A stretch of 64,000 bases of DNA from Aquila chrysaetos chrysaetos. Lineage: Eukaryota > Chordata > Aves > Accipitriformes > Accipitridae. This document shows, in pieces, positions 33,197-45,514 of this stretch. The DNA lies in contig NC_044006.1 in NCBI RefSeq assembly GCF_900496995.4, positions 43,113,620 to 43,177,619 on the forward strand. The letters are read 5' to 3'. The translations under genes were made by a program, and so were the position numbers. The notes under the pieces are model-generated. The model was not told the origin of the DNA. It did not search any database and saw only the letters and a list, made by a program, of their open reading frames with translations. Positions within the stretch are counted from its first letter, which is position 1. Every line of letters starts with the position of its first letter.

Positions 33197-34655
33197 TTTC
33201 TCTTTCTGCATTGAAGTGAGTACATGTTTACACATAATGTGACAGAAAAAAAAAAAAATCATCTGGATACCGACTAAGGTTGTAAGTGTATTTTTCCTTT
33301 GTAACACCCCAGAATGTCAGCAGGGAAATAGAAGAAAAGAAAAAACACATAACTTTGGATGGTATATCATCCAGCACCTCCGGTTTTACTGGTGTGGTTT
33401 TTTTTTTTTTTCCTTACTATTGGATTAGACCACCCCCACCCCCCTCAAAAACCCACTCACAGCACACTCTTGGCAATAGTCCCTGAACATACCACCCCAC
33501 CCCCCTCCCGCAAACATTCAGTACGTTTTAAAAAACAGGCTCAGTGGCACTTTCTATTTAATATGACTTCAGTAACATTTTGAAATACAGTGCATCCACA
33601 CTGCAATTCACTTTGCTGTAAGGCTAACTTAGACATAAGGCAAACACTACCTTAGCTCTCAAATATTCCATGATAAGACACCCTTAGTACATGTATCTCT
33701 GTTAAATGCAGAGATGCCTTGTTTCCCCTTCATTGCTTTTCCTCCTGATCAAAAAAGCAATTCAGGGAGATAGTGTGCTATACTCATCACAGATTGCAAC
33801 ATACTAAAAAGTTAAAAAGAAACAGCAATGAATAAAAATAAACAGTATTCACATATCCCAAACTTAATTCCATCACTTAAATAATTTCATCTGCAATTAC
33901 AAAATACATACACTTAAATATCTTTGTAAGAAATAATCATCTAAGATATCACAGATTATGATTTGCTTTTGATAATCTAACTGCCCTAACTCCGGCATAA
34001 AGATATACCTGGACAGTGTTGCTACCTAGGATGTTTTCCTATTATAATTAATTTTCTTAAATATACAGTAAATTCTCCCTAGCTATTCTGACAGATAGTG
34101 CAAATAAAGACATTCTTTGGGTCACAATTTTAAAATATTACCGCCAATGCTATCCTCAATTTAACATTGTTTTAGTAAATGAGTAACAAAATATTGTAAG
34201 TATACACATTTTCTAACATCTGTTTAACAATGCGTTTTCCTCAGTTACCTTGGCTTAACGCAGACCACAAAATATGAATAAGCTACAATGCTGCTCACCT
34301 ATCCAAAAGATATGTTATATTTATAGTTAAATAAATATATTTAGAAACCTACCTATAAGTTCCGCATTGCTTTCCATTTGTTGTTATTATCCAATGGCAT
34401 ACTACATCAAATCATGATAACAAAATAACTTTAAAGACAACAAAGATCACTTCAGAAGTACTGCTCAAAGGCAATGAAATAATGTTTTGAGAACCTATGC
34501 ACATAAGTTAGGCCTACATAGATCCAGCACATTGTATAATAGAATAGTTCACGCTTCTTTTAGGAGTCAACTACTGCTTTGCCCTAGCCAGAGATAAAAA
34601 GCTTATCTTAAATATTACCTATCATATATGTAGCAACACAAAGTGGCCCTGTTTG

Positions 34656-34837
34656 CTATCTAATGTTGCTTGCCGGTTTTACACGTTTATTTGAAGTTAC
34701 TGGCACCTGATTGCTAGTTCCATTCGTGGTATTTGTTGCTGAGCCATTCACAACGATGTAATCAACTTTGTTTTCCAATTTCACAAGGCGTTGTAAGATG
34801 TCATCCAGAAGAACAGCAATTGTTCTCTTAAGATCAG
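34656..34837 (-). CDS. CCDC126: CCDC126 last coding exon
   Basis: Acceptor TTATCTTCAG; encodes [40 protein letters not shown] and a basic tail ending SNIR before TAG (34658-34656). The 3' untranslated region follows to the left. Confidence 0.95.
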
Positions 34838-37581
34838 CTGAAGATAATGGAAAAAACAAATTAGATCCTATTACTTACTACATGTGGAAAAGAACTACTA
34901 TTTCAACATGTTCACATCTTAAGACTTGCCATCATTCCTACTATACTTTTGGGGAAAGTGCAGATTAGTATACAAGTACAGAATTAAATAGCTGCTTGAT
35001 TAATATAATTTCTTTGTTATTTTAGGCAAGGAAGATACCGCCATAATAGTGAACTGTGAACAAAGCCAATTAAATACTCGAGTGGAAGAATGAAACCACT
35101 AGCTGGAGCATTAGACTAGTGACTATTCAAAGGCAGTATTTCAAATTTCATCCAGACAACAGCACTAGAAAATACCCAGCTATAACACCTTTTAGTCTTC
35201 GACAGCAACAGAATATATTTAAATACTTTCCAACATAAAAAAAATGTAGTTCTTAATAGCTTTCTCTAAATAACAGATCTATCCCACAGAAAAACTGGTA
35301 TAAGAAAGTATCTTATCACTTCTTACATAGGCTATAAAGCAGGAAAAAAAATTTCCATATTTAGGCCTATATTGATTGAAAAACAACAGAAAGGACAGTA
35401 AAAAAATTTCCCATATTCTGGAACACAAAAACAGTAACAGACCTTTCAACAAAAGCTAATTACACTGTTGTCAATGTTCATATCACTACATTGTCTCAGA
35501 TTTGGAAAAAATGAACAAACTTACCAGGTTTTACAAGGCATTAAGATCCCTACAACACACACCAATGCAGACACACACAAGACTCTCCCTGCCCCCGCTG
35601 CCCCCAATCAGTTCTTAACTAACCAGAAAAACTGGGAAGGAAAACACAGGTATGAAAGCAAAAAGATGAGTAACCCAGATAAAATTAAAACACTAGTAGT
35701 AAATTAAAAAAAAAAAAACAAACAAAAAAACTCAGGTCACTCCCTCTGTCTAAAATTAACTAGATCTTGTTTAGTAATGTCATCCTTGGGAAAAAAAAAA
35801 AAAGAAAAAAGAAAAAGATAATTGCTTTACAATTCGAGCAAGAGCAGGGTCTGCTGTCAATGACATGATGTGGGTCATAGTATCATTCTGTGCTCAACAG
35901 TCAGAAGGAAGGAATTGTCTACTCAAGTTCTAAGTCTGATGATCAGCATGTAGATCAAAAGTTGACTTAATTTTTTTATTAAACTTCACACAAAACCTCA
36001 GAAGGCAAATCTCATTTGGAAACACACTGTAAGACTCATATAGCAGTAGAAAGCTGCAGTATACAAGGGTTTTTTAAAACAAGTTACACAGAAAAGTAAT
36101 TACACAGTAAAGGCAGGAAATTCTTGAAGAGGAAAAAAAAGGGGGAGGGGGAGAAAAGGGGGAATAAAAGAAAAAGAACTTTTTTACCACAGTAAAAGAC
36201 TAAAGTTAATGAATGAAAGAATTAAAGGCCAAGACTTTTTGATACTGTCCTTCTCCTCTTGGGTTGCTTCCTGCTCATCTTGTTATCACAGACTTGCCTC
36301 CCTGTTCCTGAGCAGCAAAGAGTTCAGACACATTTTTGCTGTTTGTACTTTTACCAGAATGTCTATAAAAAGCATCCTACAACTGGTAGAGCCCACCTTT
36401 TTAAGGATTCCTTAAGAAGGCGATCAAAGTACATTAACAAAAAATATATATATATGTGAAGATTTATAAGTATTTCTTTTTAAGCCTTGTACTACTCTTA
36501 CTTTCACAGATACATTTTTTCCTTCATGTCAGAACACAGGTAGTTTCTTCAAACCTCATCCCCAAGGGATTAACAAGAGCTCATTGCAGCCTTCCCTCAA
36601 TAGAAGCTACAACGGACCAAAGAGTTTAAATTAAGACATTTTTATAGCTTTGCAAAAAGATCTCAAAACTATCTTTTCTGTATTTCAGAAGACAGGCATC
36701 TATTACCAGTCAATACTGGAAACATATTCATCAAGTTAACTGGTACATCAGACAGAGAGAGATGATGCAGCAAATATCAAAGCTCTCAAGACAAGTGACC
36801 TAATGGCTCTAACGGCTACTTCTAAAGCAAGGGCAGATTCTGCTAAATTCGTAATTGCCTTGCAGTCTCAAGACTGCAAACTCAACTAGTATGTTGCTTT
36901 CCACTGCTTTTTTACTACTTGAAGAGAAGAAAATTAAAGAAATAAAAGCAGAAAGTTAGCAATGAGACACAAGAAGAATCTGGAATGTTCAAGTGACTTA
37001 ATGTAAAACTGTGTCCCCATATCAAGCACGTGCTTACTCCTCAATAGCTTAAGATGCAGAAAAAGCACAATGTTACTGTTAATCCTGTAAATAACAGTAG
37101 TCATATACCTGGAGATACCTAAAAAATTCCTGGAAAACAAACATCTCATGTCTCAAGCTTGATTTTGCGCCCACATCTTAATCTTCAACTTCAGTTAATA
37201 AACTAAAATCAAATCAGTTAATACAGAGAGTTTTTTCTCTTAAAGAGCAGTAATACTACTTTAAAAAAGAAAAAAAGTATAACTTTACAGTTTTCAGGGG
37301 AAAAAAAATATTTTAATAACCAGTATGGTTTTTTTCTTCTTACCATATCCTGCCATAGAGGCTCCACCGCCACCATTCATTAAGTTTTTATTTTCTTCTG
37401 CCAGTGCTTTGACATATCTTTTACTTAGATCTAGTATCTGTCCACGCAACTCAGCACTGCTTTGGCGTCTTGGATACTGGAAAGTGTAGCGTAGCAACAT
37501 CAAACCCCAAATGATTCCAAAAACTAGTAAAAACATACTCAGTTTCTGGGACATATTTTTTCTTGAAAATGTTAGAAACAT
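34656..37581 (-). CDS. CCDC126: CCDC126, complete coding region in two exons
   Basis: Exons 37344-37581 and 34656-34837 join in phase 1 to give 139 codons, one fewer than human. The protein starts [16 protein letters not shown], then has a hydrophobic segment ([14 protein letters not shown]) that acts as a signal anchor or signal peptide. It continues with [19 protein letters not shown] and [20 protein letters not shown], the short coiled coil, and ends with an Asn-rich tail holding N-glycosylation sequons NGS, NTT and NGT. The family resembles the N-terminal stem of MGAT5, the Golgi N-acetylglucosaminyltransferase, without its catalytic domain (established similarity). A secreted or Golgi-lumenal product is likely; its role is unclear. 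The start is the ATG conserved with human, and the exon begins upstream in 5' UTR. Confidence 0.96.
37344..37581 (-). CDS. CCDC126: CCDC126 first coding exon
   Basis: ATG at 37581-37579; the coding part ends TATG|GTAAG (phase 1) after [10 protein letters not shown]. It encodes the signal/anchor segment and the [19 protein letters not shown] motif. The upstream splice acceptor is uncertain; candidates include CATCAG two bases before the ATG and others further up. Confidence 0.94.
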
Positions 37582-38496
37582 GTCTGATGAAGGCCACAGG
37601 TGTGTCTTAACTTCAAGACAAGTAATTGAACTCGGCTTTGTCAAATTATATTACATATTAAACAAAAACAAGATTTCTATGAAGTGAAAAATCTTCTGGC
37701 TGGATCATCTTGAATACATCTTCTCATGTTTTAGTTGGTCTTGATTCCTAAAATTTGTAAAATATCACTTGGTTATTCAAAACGGCTACAGCTGTTGAGA
37801 TCAAGGACAAATACCAGTTTCCAAATGCAGTATTATTGCATAATCTAACAAACAGTGTTGGATTTGCATCTGCTTAGAGGTGCAGTCATCTTTCTATCTC
37901 ACCTGTTGTTTATAAGGTTTCCTCTTCTTATTTTTACTGATTTTTACTTTCCAAACATCAAAACTTCTACACTTCTACAAATCACCTTAAGTATTTTAAA
38001 TACCAGAATCTGAACTATTAAACCAAAAGGCATTTCAAACAAAAAGCTGTATCTAGAAGAGACTTGTAAAACACTTATATACAACATTTTGATGAGTTAT
38101 ACACATACATCTACACATAAGAAAAAGATCTTGTGAAATTATTCACTTAATTCCGAATACTCACTTAGAAGCACAAGGCAACTATAAACAGATAAAATGC
38201 AGAACAAAGTTCAAAGTTGGGCATCATTCTCTTCTGGTTTTGTACAGCATTTTTTTTTTTTTTTTGGTGTCTTGCTAATAAATAAATAAAACCAAAATGA
38301 ACTGGCACATTGCACCCACTTTTAGCATTTTACTACCACTTTAAAAAAGTCTTACCATAGCAGCCAATTCTGATCCCTCAAGATTAAGGCTTCAGGCTTT
38401 CCCACCTACAAATGGTAGGAAAGCTTCAACAATTAAACAAAAAGTATCCAGACATCTTGAAGCAATGTGAGCCAGACATCTTCAAGCAGCTCTGTA

Positions 38497-38531
38497 GGGG
38501 GGGGGGGGGGGGGGGGGTGGTGGTGGTGGTG
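38497..38531. repeat. G21 run followed by (TGG)n
   Basis: Twenty-one G followed by four to five TGG units on the plus strand. A strong quadruplex-forming candidate and a probable length polymorphism. Confidence 0.9.
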
Positions 38532-39370
38532 TTAAAACAAAACAAAGTGCAGGATTAAAGAGACATTCATTTTCACGTGGAGTGGTTGAAGTTGAGGGCT
38601 TCAAGCCACATGCTTTTAAAACAGAAATACATTTTTAAACCCAACTTGAAGCAATTGTTAGGGAAGAACATAGAACCCATTTCCATTTTATTATAAATGC
38701 ATACATTTGAACATTCAATAACCGATTTCAACATACTTTAAAAAAAAAACTTGGTAAGACTCTACCAAAATGTGTCCCTCCTCTTGTGTTATAAAGACAG
38801 TGACAGTAGATGTTCCAGATTCATCATATGTGTATATACATTTACATATGTATCATTGTCTTATTCATTTTTCCCCCTCAAAGAAACCTGATCTTTTCAG
38901 TCTCTTTACATGTGTATACGACGTATTTCTCATTTTTCAGCCACCTCTGAAATGTCTCCAATTATTCAATACTTTTTTGAGAGGGAGTTTCTATTATTTA
39001 ACATAGTCTGGATAAAGCTACTCATTTTACATAATAGTTACGTTTTCCCTGTTACTCCCTGTTCTTGCCACATACTACCCAACATGAGCGCTTTTCAGAC
39101 TGAAGTTACACATTTAATAGAGTTCCCCACCAGACTTTCTATACTGGTGCTTAGATCTCTGTTTTTATTAGAACATTGAGACCGAATTTCTTACCCTGCT
39201 AAGCACTCATCTAAACTTAACTCCGCCTCCACGGTATTTTTCATTGCCTCTGCTGACTAGTTCAACTGGCCTTATGCCGACACACCACGCTCTGCTGCAA
39301 ACACAAGTGTTGCTGCCAGCAGGGTGCCGAGTTGTGCTTGTCTCTTACCCTTCACCTTCACTCTTCAGAT

Positions 39371-39502
39371 AACCCTCTCAATAGGCAAGCCAACATGACT
39401 GATTCAAGTGGCAAATTTTTGAAGTGCTCTAAAATCAACACGCGTATCTGAATTATTCTGAAAATGATTAGTCCAAGGCAGGGGCAATATTAGGACTTGG
39501 AC
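39371..39502. repeat. Dispersed repeat, copy A
   Basis: About 130 bp sharing long identical blocks with 41498-41638: TGACTGATTCAAGTGGCAA, AAAATCAACACGC and ATTATTCTGAAAATGA, then CAGGGGCAA and ACTTGGA. Same orientation, roughly 85 percent by eye. Family unknown. Confidence 0.8.
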
Positions 39503-40712
39503 ACCAAAGTTGCTGTAACGTAACAAGTTATCGTGTGTAAAATGCCCTATAGTAACTGCCAGTACATAAAATCTTACTTTTACTGTTGGGTGTACTAATG
39601 TATGTGGCAATCACAAGTGGATGAGGAATAGCTTACTTTACCTTAACTGCGGGACATGACCATGCACATGGACAGATAGCCAACATGCAATAATGTGAAA
39701 TCCCACTGTAAATTCAGTGCGATGTACTTTGTTCAAAGAATGTGCTTATCTCCCCCAAAACTGTTAAGACACAATTTTGTCTTAAGTACATAAAGTAAGA
39801 GAGAAAACAATAAAAACTTATATTCTACAGTATCAGCACGAGTATTTGGAATTGTGTGGTTAAAGATTTCCTGAAACAGATCCTCCCTAAACATGAGCTA
39901 ACCAAAATTTCTTTTCCCTAGCTCTTTGCCAAATTCATGGCTCTGCACTCAGACTTTAAAGTGCACCTACATCATTATGCATCTACATAATCGCTGAATA
40001 GTATCAAATATGATGGAAAACATTTACATATGAGGTCCAGGAGTAGGGTATTCATATGATGGCTCAGAAGATCAAACAGTATCACTCAAGGAGAGACCAC
40101 AAGTTTCAACCCCCGTTCCCCAAAGTCTATGTTTTATATTATTTTTTAAAATTGTCTGAAAATAACAAATAGCTCTTGCAGAATTTAAATTAAGTTCCAC
40201 TTTCCATAGATCTCCAGCCACATCTCATCCTGATGCATTTAGACAATATCACTACAGAGCTTTGAAGTGGAAATAACTCTGCCATCACGCTGTAAATAAG
40301 ACCACAAGCCTGGATAAGAGTCCTAGCCAAGAGAACAGATTGAATAAACTCCCGCCAAGGAGCAGTAGGACTTGCAGACTGGGTCTTTGCCGTGTATATT
40401 TGATTCACAGTGCACACGCCGACTCCTGAAACTAACAGAAATCAAGGACTTAACCTGCTGGGCAAATGGCGTAACACCCAAATACTGACACTGGGCAGAG
40501 GAACTGGGAGTAAGTGTACCAAAATGAAGGGAACTATTTGTACTTGTCACTTTTCCTATGCATTTTTAGAGGCCATTCCCCCTTAACGAATTCCAGTGTA
40601 ATTTCAAAGTTCTGGAGATTTGGTCTCTTCTTTCTTCCTGAAGCATGCACTTCTAGTGACCCATAACACACTCCCTGCAAGACCCTTCCAAGATTACACA
40701 GTGTGGAGCAAT

Positions 40713-40742
40713 AACAACAACAACAACAACAACAACAACAAA
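40713..40742. repeat. (AAC)n microsatellite
   Basis: About ten AAC units (GTT in the transcript) in the CCDC126 intron. Confidence 0.9.
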
Positions 40743-41497
40743 AAGGCAAGCTTATACTTGTGTGATTTGCAAGTAGGGAAAAAAAAAAAAGTATTGGAGC
40801 AGCACGTGTACATATTAGGAAGAAAATAGCACAGTAAATAAGATGGATGGATTGGAATTTTCTTTTACCTCTTGCTGCCCTGAAGGGTCAGCGCTACTCT
40901 ATACGAACATTATAGTTCAAACAAAACTTGTCCTCAGAATGGACCTTTGTTTTCAGTAATTCAGAGGTAATATCCCGTGAGGTAACAACATACATGTAAG
41001 AAGGAACACTCTCTCTTGTGATCTTTCTTCTCCCTCATTCTCTCAGCTCCTCCTTGCCCACCACTCCCTGAGCAGGGGAAAAATGAAGCCGGAACTTCCT
41101 TCTTCACACTGACTTAGCCCGGGTAGGAACCCAGGCTTGCCACTCTCCCAACCACAGCTGAAGGGCTTTTGTGGCAAAGGAGGTCAAAGCACTGCAGAGA
41201 GCAACAGGAAAAAAGGGCACATCAGAGCTACGCCTTGTTGGAATTCCTACCATTCCTAACCTGAGACAAAAGAAAGATGACCATGAAGATGAAGGAGTAC
41301 AGCCAGAACAAAACTTTAAGATCTGAGGAGGGAAAGGAGAGAAAAAAAAAAAACCAAACCCAAAACCACCAAATAAAATAAAACACACACAGGCCCCAAA
41401 ACCCAACCTCTCCCCCCAGTCAAACAAAACCCCTGACCTGACTGTGCAGGTAAAATGGCATTCCAAGACTCCATGAAGAAGACAGTATCTTCCAGCT

Positions 41498-41638
41498 GAT
41501 CCTTTCAATAGGCAGCCTGAGGTGACTGATTCAAGTGGCAATTTTTCAAAGTTCTTTAAAATCAACACGCATATCTAAATTATTCTGAAAATGACAAGCC
41601 CAAGCCAGGGGCAACATTAGAACTTGGAACTACAAGCA
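41498..41638. repeat. Dispersed repeat, copy B
   Basis: Partner of copy A, 2.13 kb away, direct orientation. On the minus strand it overlaps the 3' end of the open frame 41798-41580 and the sequence just after its stop. Confidence 0.8.
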
Positions 41639-41815
41639 ATTCCTGAACAGAGGATCTGAGACTAGGTTTGCCTTTCGCAGACATAGGGAGTTTGGTTTTC
41701 TTCACTGTTGCCACTGCTGGTTGTCTAGGAAATGTACTGCCAAAGCCTTCCAATGTGGATTTAACATTGTCCAGCGATACCACAACAAACACTGACATAC
41801 ATCTGGCAATGAAAG
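41580..41815 (-). other. Exon-like minus-strand fragment, unassigned
   Basis: An open frame follows a plausible acceptor (CTTTCATTGCCAG) and encodes VKSTLEGFGSTFPRQPAVAT, then VKKTKLPMSAKGKPSLRSSV and a stop after LSFSE. Codon-like composition and a polypyrimidine acceptor make it look like a terminal exon or a gene remnant. There is a faint resemblance to the N-terminal region of securin (FG.TF..PA....K.L), too weak to name. Confidence 0.3.
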
Positions 41816-44648
41816 CAATGAACTAAGGCACTCATCCTCTCCAAAATAAAATCATGTCTCTATCCTCTGAGCTGTGGGCCAACATCGGTCATGTATAAAT
41901 TATATTATTGAGTGCATGAAACGAAACGAACAAGGGCCAAAAAAAAGGAACAGAAAATCCATTGTATGTTCTGTAATAAAGCGAAGTTCTATTATTTCTG
42001 ATGCTACTTACCTGAACAGTAGCATCAGACTTCAGTTTGAATACTGACCCTTCTCCATGGAAACCAGCCCATACTTAGAAAACATCATACTCGAATTTTG
42101 TTGCAAAGTCTTCCTCAGATTCTGCTTTACTTATTCCCAGAAAAACCCAGAGATTATACTCATGTACAACACAAAAAATGCAACAGTTTGTAAGGCAAAG
42201 GAATGCCTCATACATCCTCTGAGACGATCGCAGGGTACCATGAAAACAAGGCATACCCAAATCCTTAAAGGGTTACAACGCACTTTACACCACTGTCAGT
42301 TCTGCTAGTCAGTCAGCTCATGAAAGACCAGTACATATTCGTCATCATTTTTCTAGTCTGTCCGAGAGATCCCAGCCTTCCACTAGAAGTGGTTATCGGC
42401 ATCACCAGGGTATAAATTTAAAACTGTGCTGCAGAGATGGTGTGTACCATCTAGTTTTGAAAAATGTACAGGACAGACAAAGATGATCATTTATAAGAGA
42501 AAAAGAAAGCCTCAGGCCTGTCAGGTATTTTTGGTAGTTATTAGTAAGCAGCTTTAGCAAAAAAATAACAGAAGAGAGTCAGCAAGAGGTGAAGAACAGA
42601 GAAAACTGAAGCCCGAGAATCCCATTCTGTTCAAGGATCAGAAAGACTTTAAGGATAAAGCCAAGAAAAATGCACTGAAAATAGTACTGTTAACATACAG
42701 TCCAATAAAGTCACCTCTTTGGTTATGTATTTTGAAAGCCAGAATACCTAATACTAAGGCAGTAGTTCCTCAGTGATAACCTTGAGACCTATATAGGTCT
42801 CTAATGAGTATATTAAGAAAGTACCCTTGATAAATGGGAACTTTACTCCATCTATTACTTACTACCATAATACTTATCTGTTCCTCACTGCCAAATTATG
42901 ATCAACAACAATGTAACACAGTGAATTCAAAAGCAAGTGTGGCTTTGTGACCAATTATTATTGTTAACCGTACAAACACAAGAAATGATTTATCAAGACA
43001 GAGATTGAAAAAAAAAAAAAAAAGCCAGATATAGTCATAGGAGACTGCACTCAACTACAAACAGAGGACAGGAAAAAAAAAAATCTTGTAACAGAACAGA
43101 CCGCAGACAGAAATTAGGACCGTACAAATAAAAGCTGACATTAATAATTACTATAAAATAATTGTACAGTACAAAATTAGAATTTATTACAATCTCAGTG
43201 GGAGCATAACAAGTTTAGGAAATTATTAAGGACTTAGAATTAACATACTAAAATTGTGTCTATACAAGAAATTTCTATTCAATTCATGGCAGCAAACATA
43301 TCTCAGTGCAGTGAGGGTACTGTATTAGTAAACAATAAGCTGTGAACAGGCATAATGATACCTCACTGCAATAGCCAAGGAACGTTTCAGGAAGACAAAA
43401 ATCACAGGGCATTACAGAATACCAGGAAATATTTCCACAGTTCTGTCAGCTCTATCCCATTAGTTTTCTTTTTTGGATCTATTTAGAGTGTGCTCCCCCC
43501 CAGCCCATTTACCTCTGTGACCTCCAAAATCTTTTGTTTTCTGATTTTCCAACAGAAAACTTTGAGCATCACAGTCACTCAGCTGACAGACATCGCGCTG
43601 ACCACTCTGAGAGCAGACAGGCTAGTTCTATGTTATTTGGAAACCTATCAGCACAGTCGCTGTGCAGCAATGAAAATGGGAAGCCTAAAGAATGACTGAC
43701 ACACACAAAAAAAAGCATAGAACATATATTCACTGACCAATTCATCTCTGAAGACAGGATAATGAAATGAGTCCCTAAAAGCCCAGAAGCTATGTGCTGA
43801 GACTTTCTGGAACACCAAAAATGATGTCTGCATTATGGTAATTTGCAGTCTTAGATGGCTATCAGTTTGGCAGTAGGAGAAAAACCTGCATGAGGTGCAG
43901 CTAACAAACAGGTACCCAAAAAAGTTAAGTATATCCTGTTACACAGGACCATGATTCCTGGCAACACACAGAAACTTCAGTTCTGCATTCCTACACATAA
44001 CACAAACTCCCTCTAACAAATCATCTTACCCACATCATTCATATTTAAAACTCGTGCCCAAGGAAGAATCACATTCCTTATGTTTTTAAGAGCACATGAG
44101 TTCTTGAAAAAATGCCAATAAAACCACCCTTCTGTACTGGCACATCTGTACTGGTGACTTTTGCAGACCAACACTGCCCTTTCATTCCCAGGTTCATTCA
44201 GACAGCTGCATAGCACCGTAAAATAGCAGAATATTCTACTTGGAATCAAACAATTAACAGCAATGTGTGTCGCCAGACAAGTGAAACCATATTTGAGCTG
44301 TCTTTTGATGAGATCAACTCTCAGCATGTTAAGTATTCCTATTATTGCTGCTGTAAAATTTGGTCAACAGAAAAATATCACTAGCAAAAAGGGAAAAGAG
44401 AAGGATACCCTACGGACAAAACCTCAGCAATGTCCAACATAACAGAGCCCATCAAAATGCTGTACCTGTGTGCTGATGAGACTTGAGGGTCTTTCGAGAC
44501 TGCATCATAGGTAAGTTGATAGAAGAGAGAATTTATACTAATACCTGCCAGTCTCAAGTGAAAAGAACAGCATTATACAACACACTGCCATCTTATAAAT
44601 ACATAAGAAGGCATACTTCTGGGGGGGGGGATGGGGAAGCCTGCCTTA

Positions 44649-44849
44649 TCAGTATGACAGCTGCTGGACTCCAGGTTTTAGCAGTTCTGTACCACTTTTG
44701 GAACGCACTGCCAAAGGAGTCCGCCTAGTGCTTGGTGCCTTTTCCAGGACATCTATCTTTATACCTTCTCCCACAGCATATGTTCCTTCATTCCCTGCGT
44801 CTGCATGCCCTAGACTTGCAATTACCAAGGAATGCTGGGAAGAAAACAA
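44649..44849 (-). other. Exon-like minus-strand fragment, unassigned
   Basis: A T-rich tract and TTCTTCCCAG acceptor lead into an open frame with HSLVIASLGHADAGNEGTYA, VGEGIKIDVLEKAPSTRRTP and LLKPGVQQLSY before a stop. A possible donor (GAAG|GTATAAA) lies inside it. It is on the same strand as, and 2.8 kb upstream of, the fragment at 41580-41815. Source not recognised. Confidence 0.3.
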
Positions 44850-45490
44850 AAAAAATTATCCCTTTGCCTTATTGCTACCTGTCTTTCAGGGAATATCTTT
44901 AATAGCTATTCCAAGTAACATCATAGAAAGACATGAGGTTTAAGAGAATAGCAAAAATGGGTAACAACCAAGAATACCTATTCTTCTACAGTGCTGCAAC
45001 AAAGAAAGAAGAAAATCTTGTGTGCTCCCACCACTCCCTGTCTCTCAATGCAGCCAAAGGGTATCTGGGCCAACAAAAGTCACAGCTCACCAAGCAGATA
45101 TTGTCACTGCTGACAAATTGCTGAGACTACCTCAAACATATCTTAAACCAGGAACAGTTTTACCTCCTACAGGCTTCTGAGAACAGCACACAACCAATTT
45201 GTTTTGTAGCTGGACTTCTGAGTTGAAAGCAAAAACATACCACTTTGAACTTGAAAACCCACACATAAGTTTACAGTGGCTCTGGTATAAAATCATCTGA
45301 GTGCCCAAACACTAGATTACCTTTTGTATTTCAATATTTTAGAAATAATGGTGACTTGTTTCTATTTTGAACGCATGTAGTCCTATTTGCATTGTTTTTA
45401 TTTTACACCTTCTGCCTACAATTGTTTTTATTTTACATTATGTCTAAGGAGTCTACTTAAGTACTTTTTGGTACCTTAAAGTATCCTGGC

Positions 45491-45514
45491 TTTTTTTTTT
45501 TTTTTTTTTTTTTT
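45491..45514. repeat. T24 homopolymer
   Basis: Uninterrupted run of 24 T on the plus strand in the CCDC126 intron. Confidence 0.9.
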
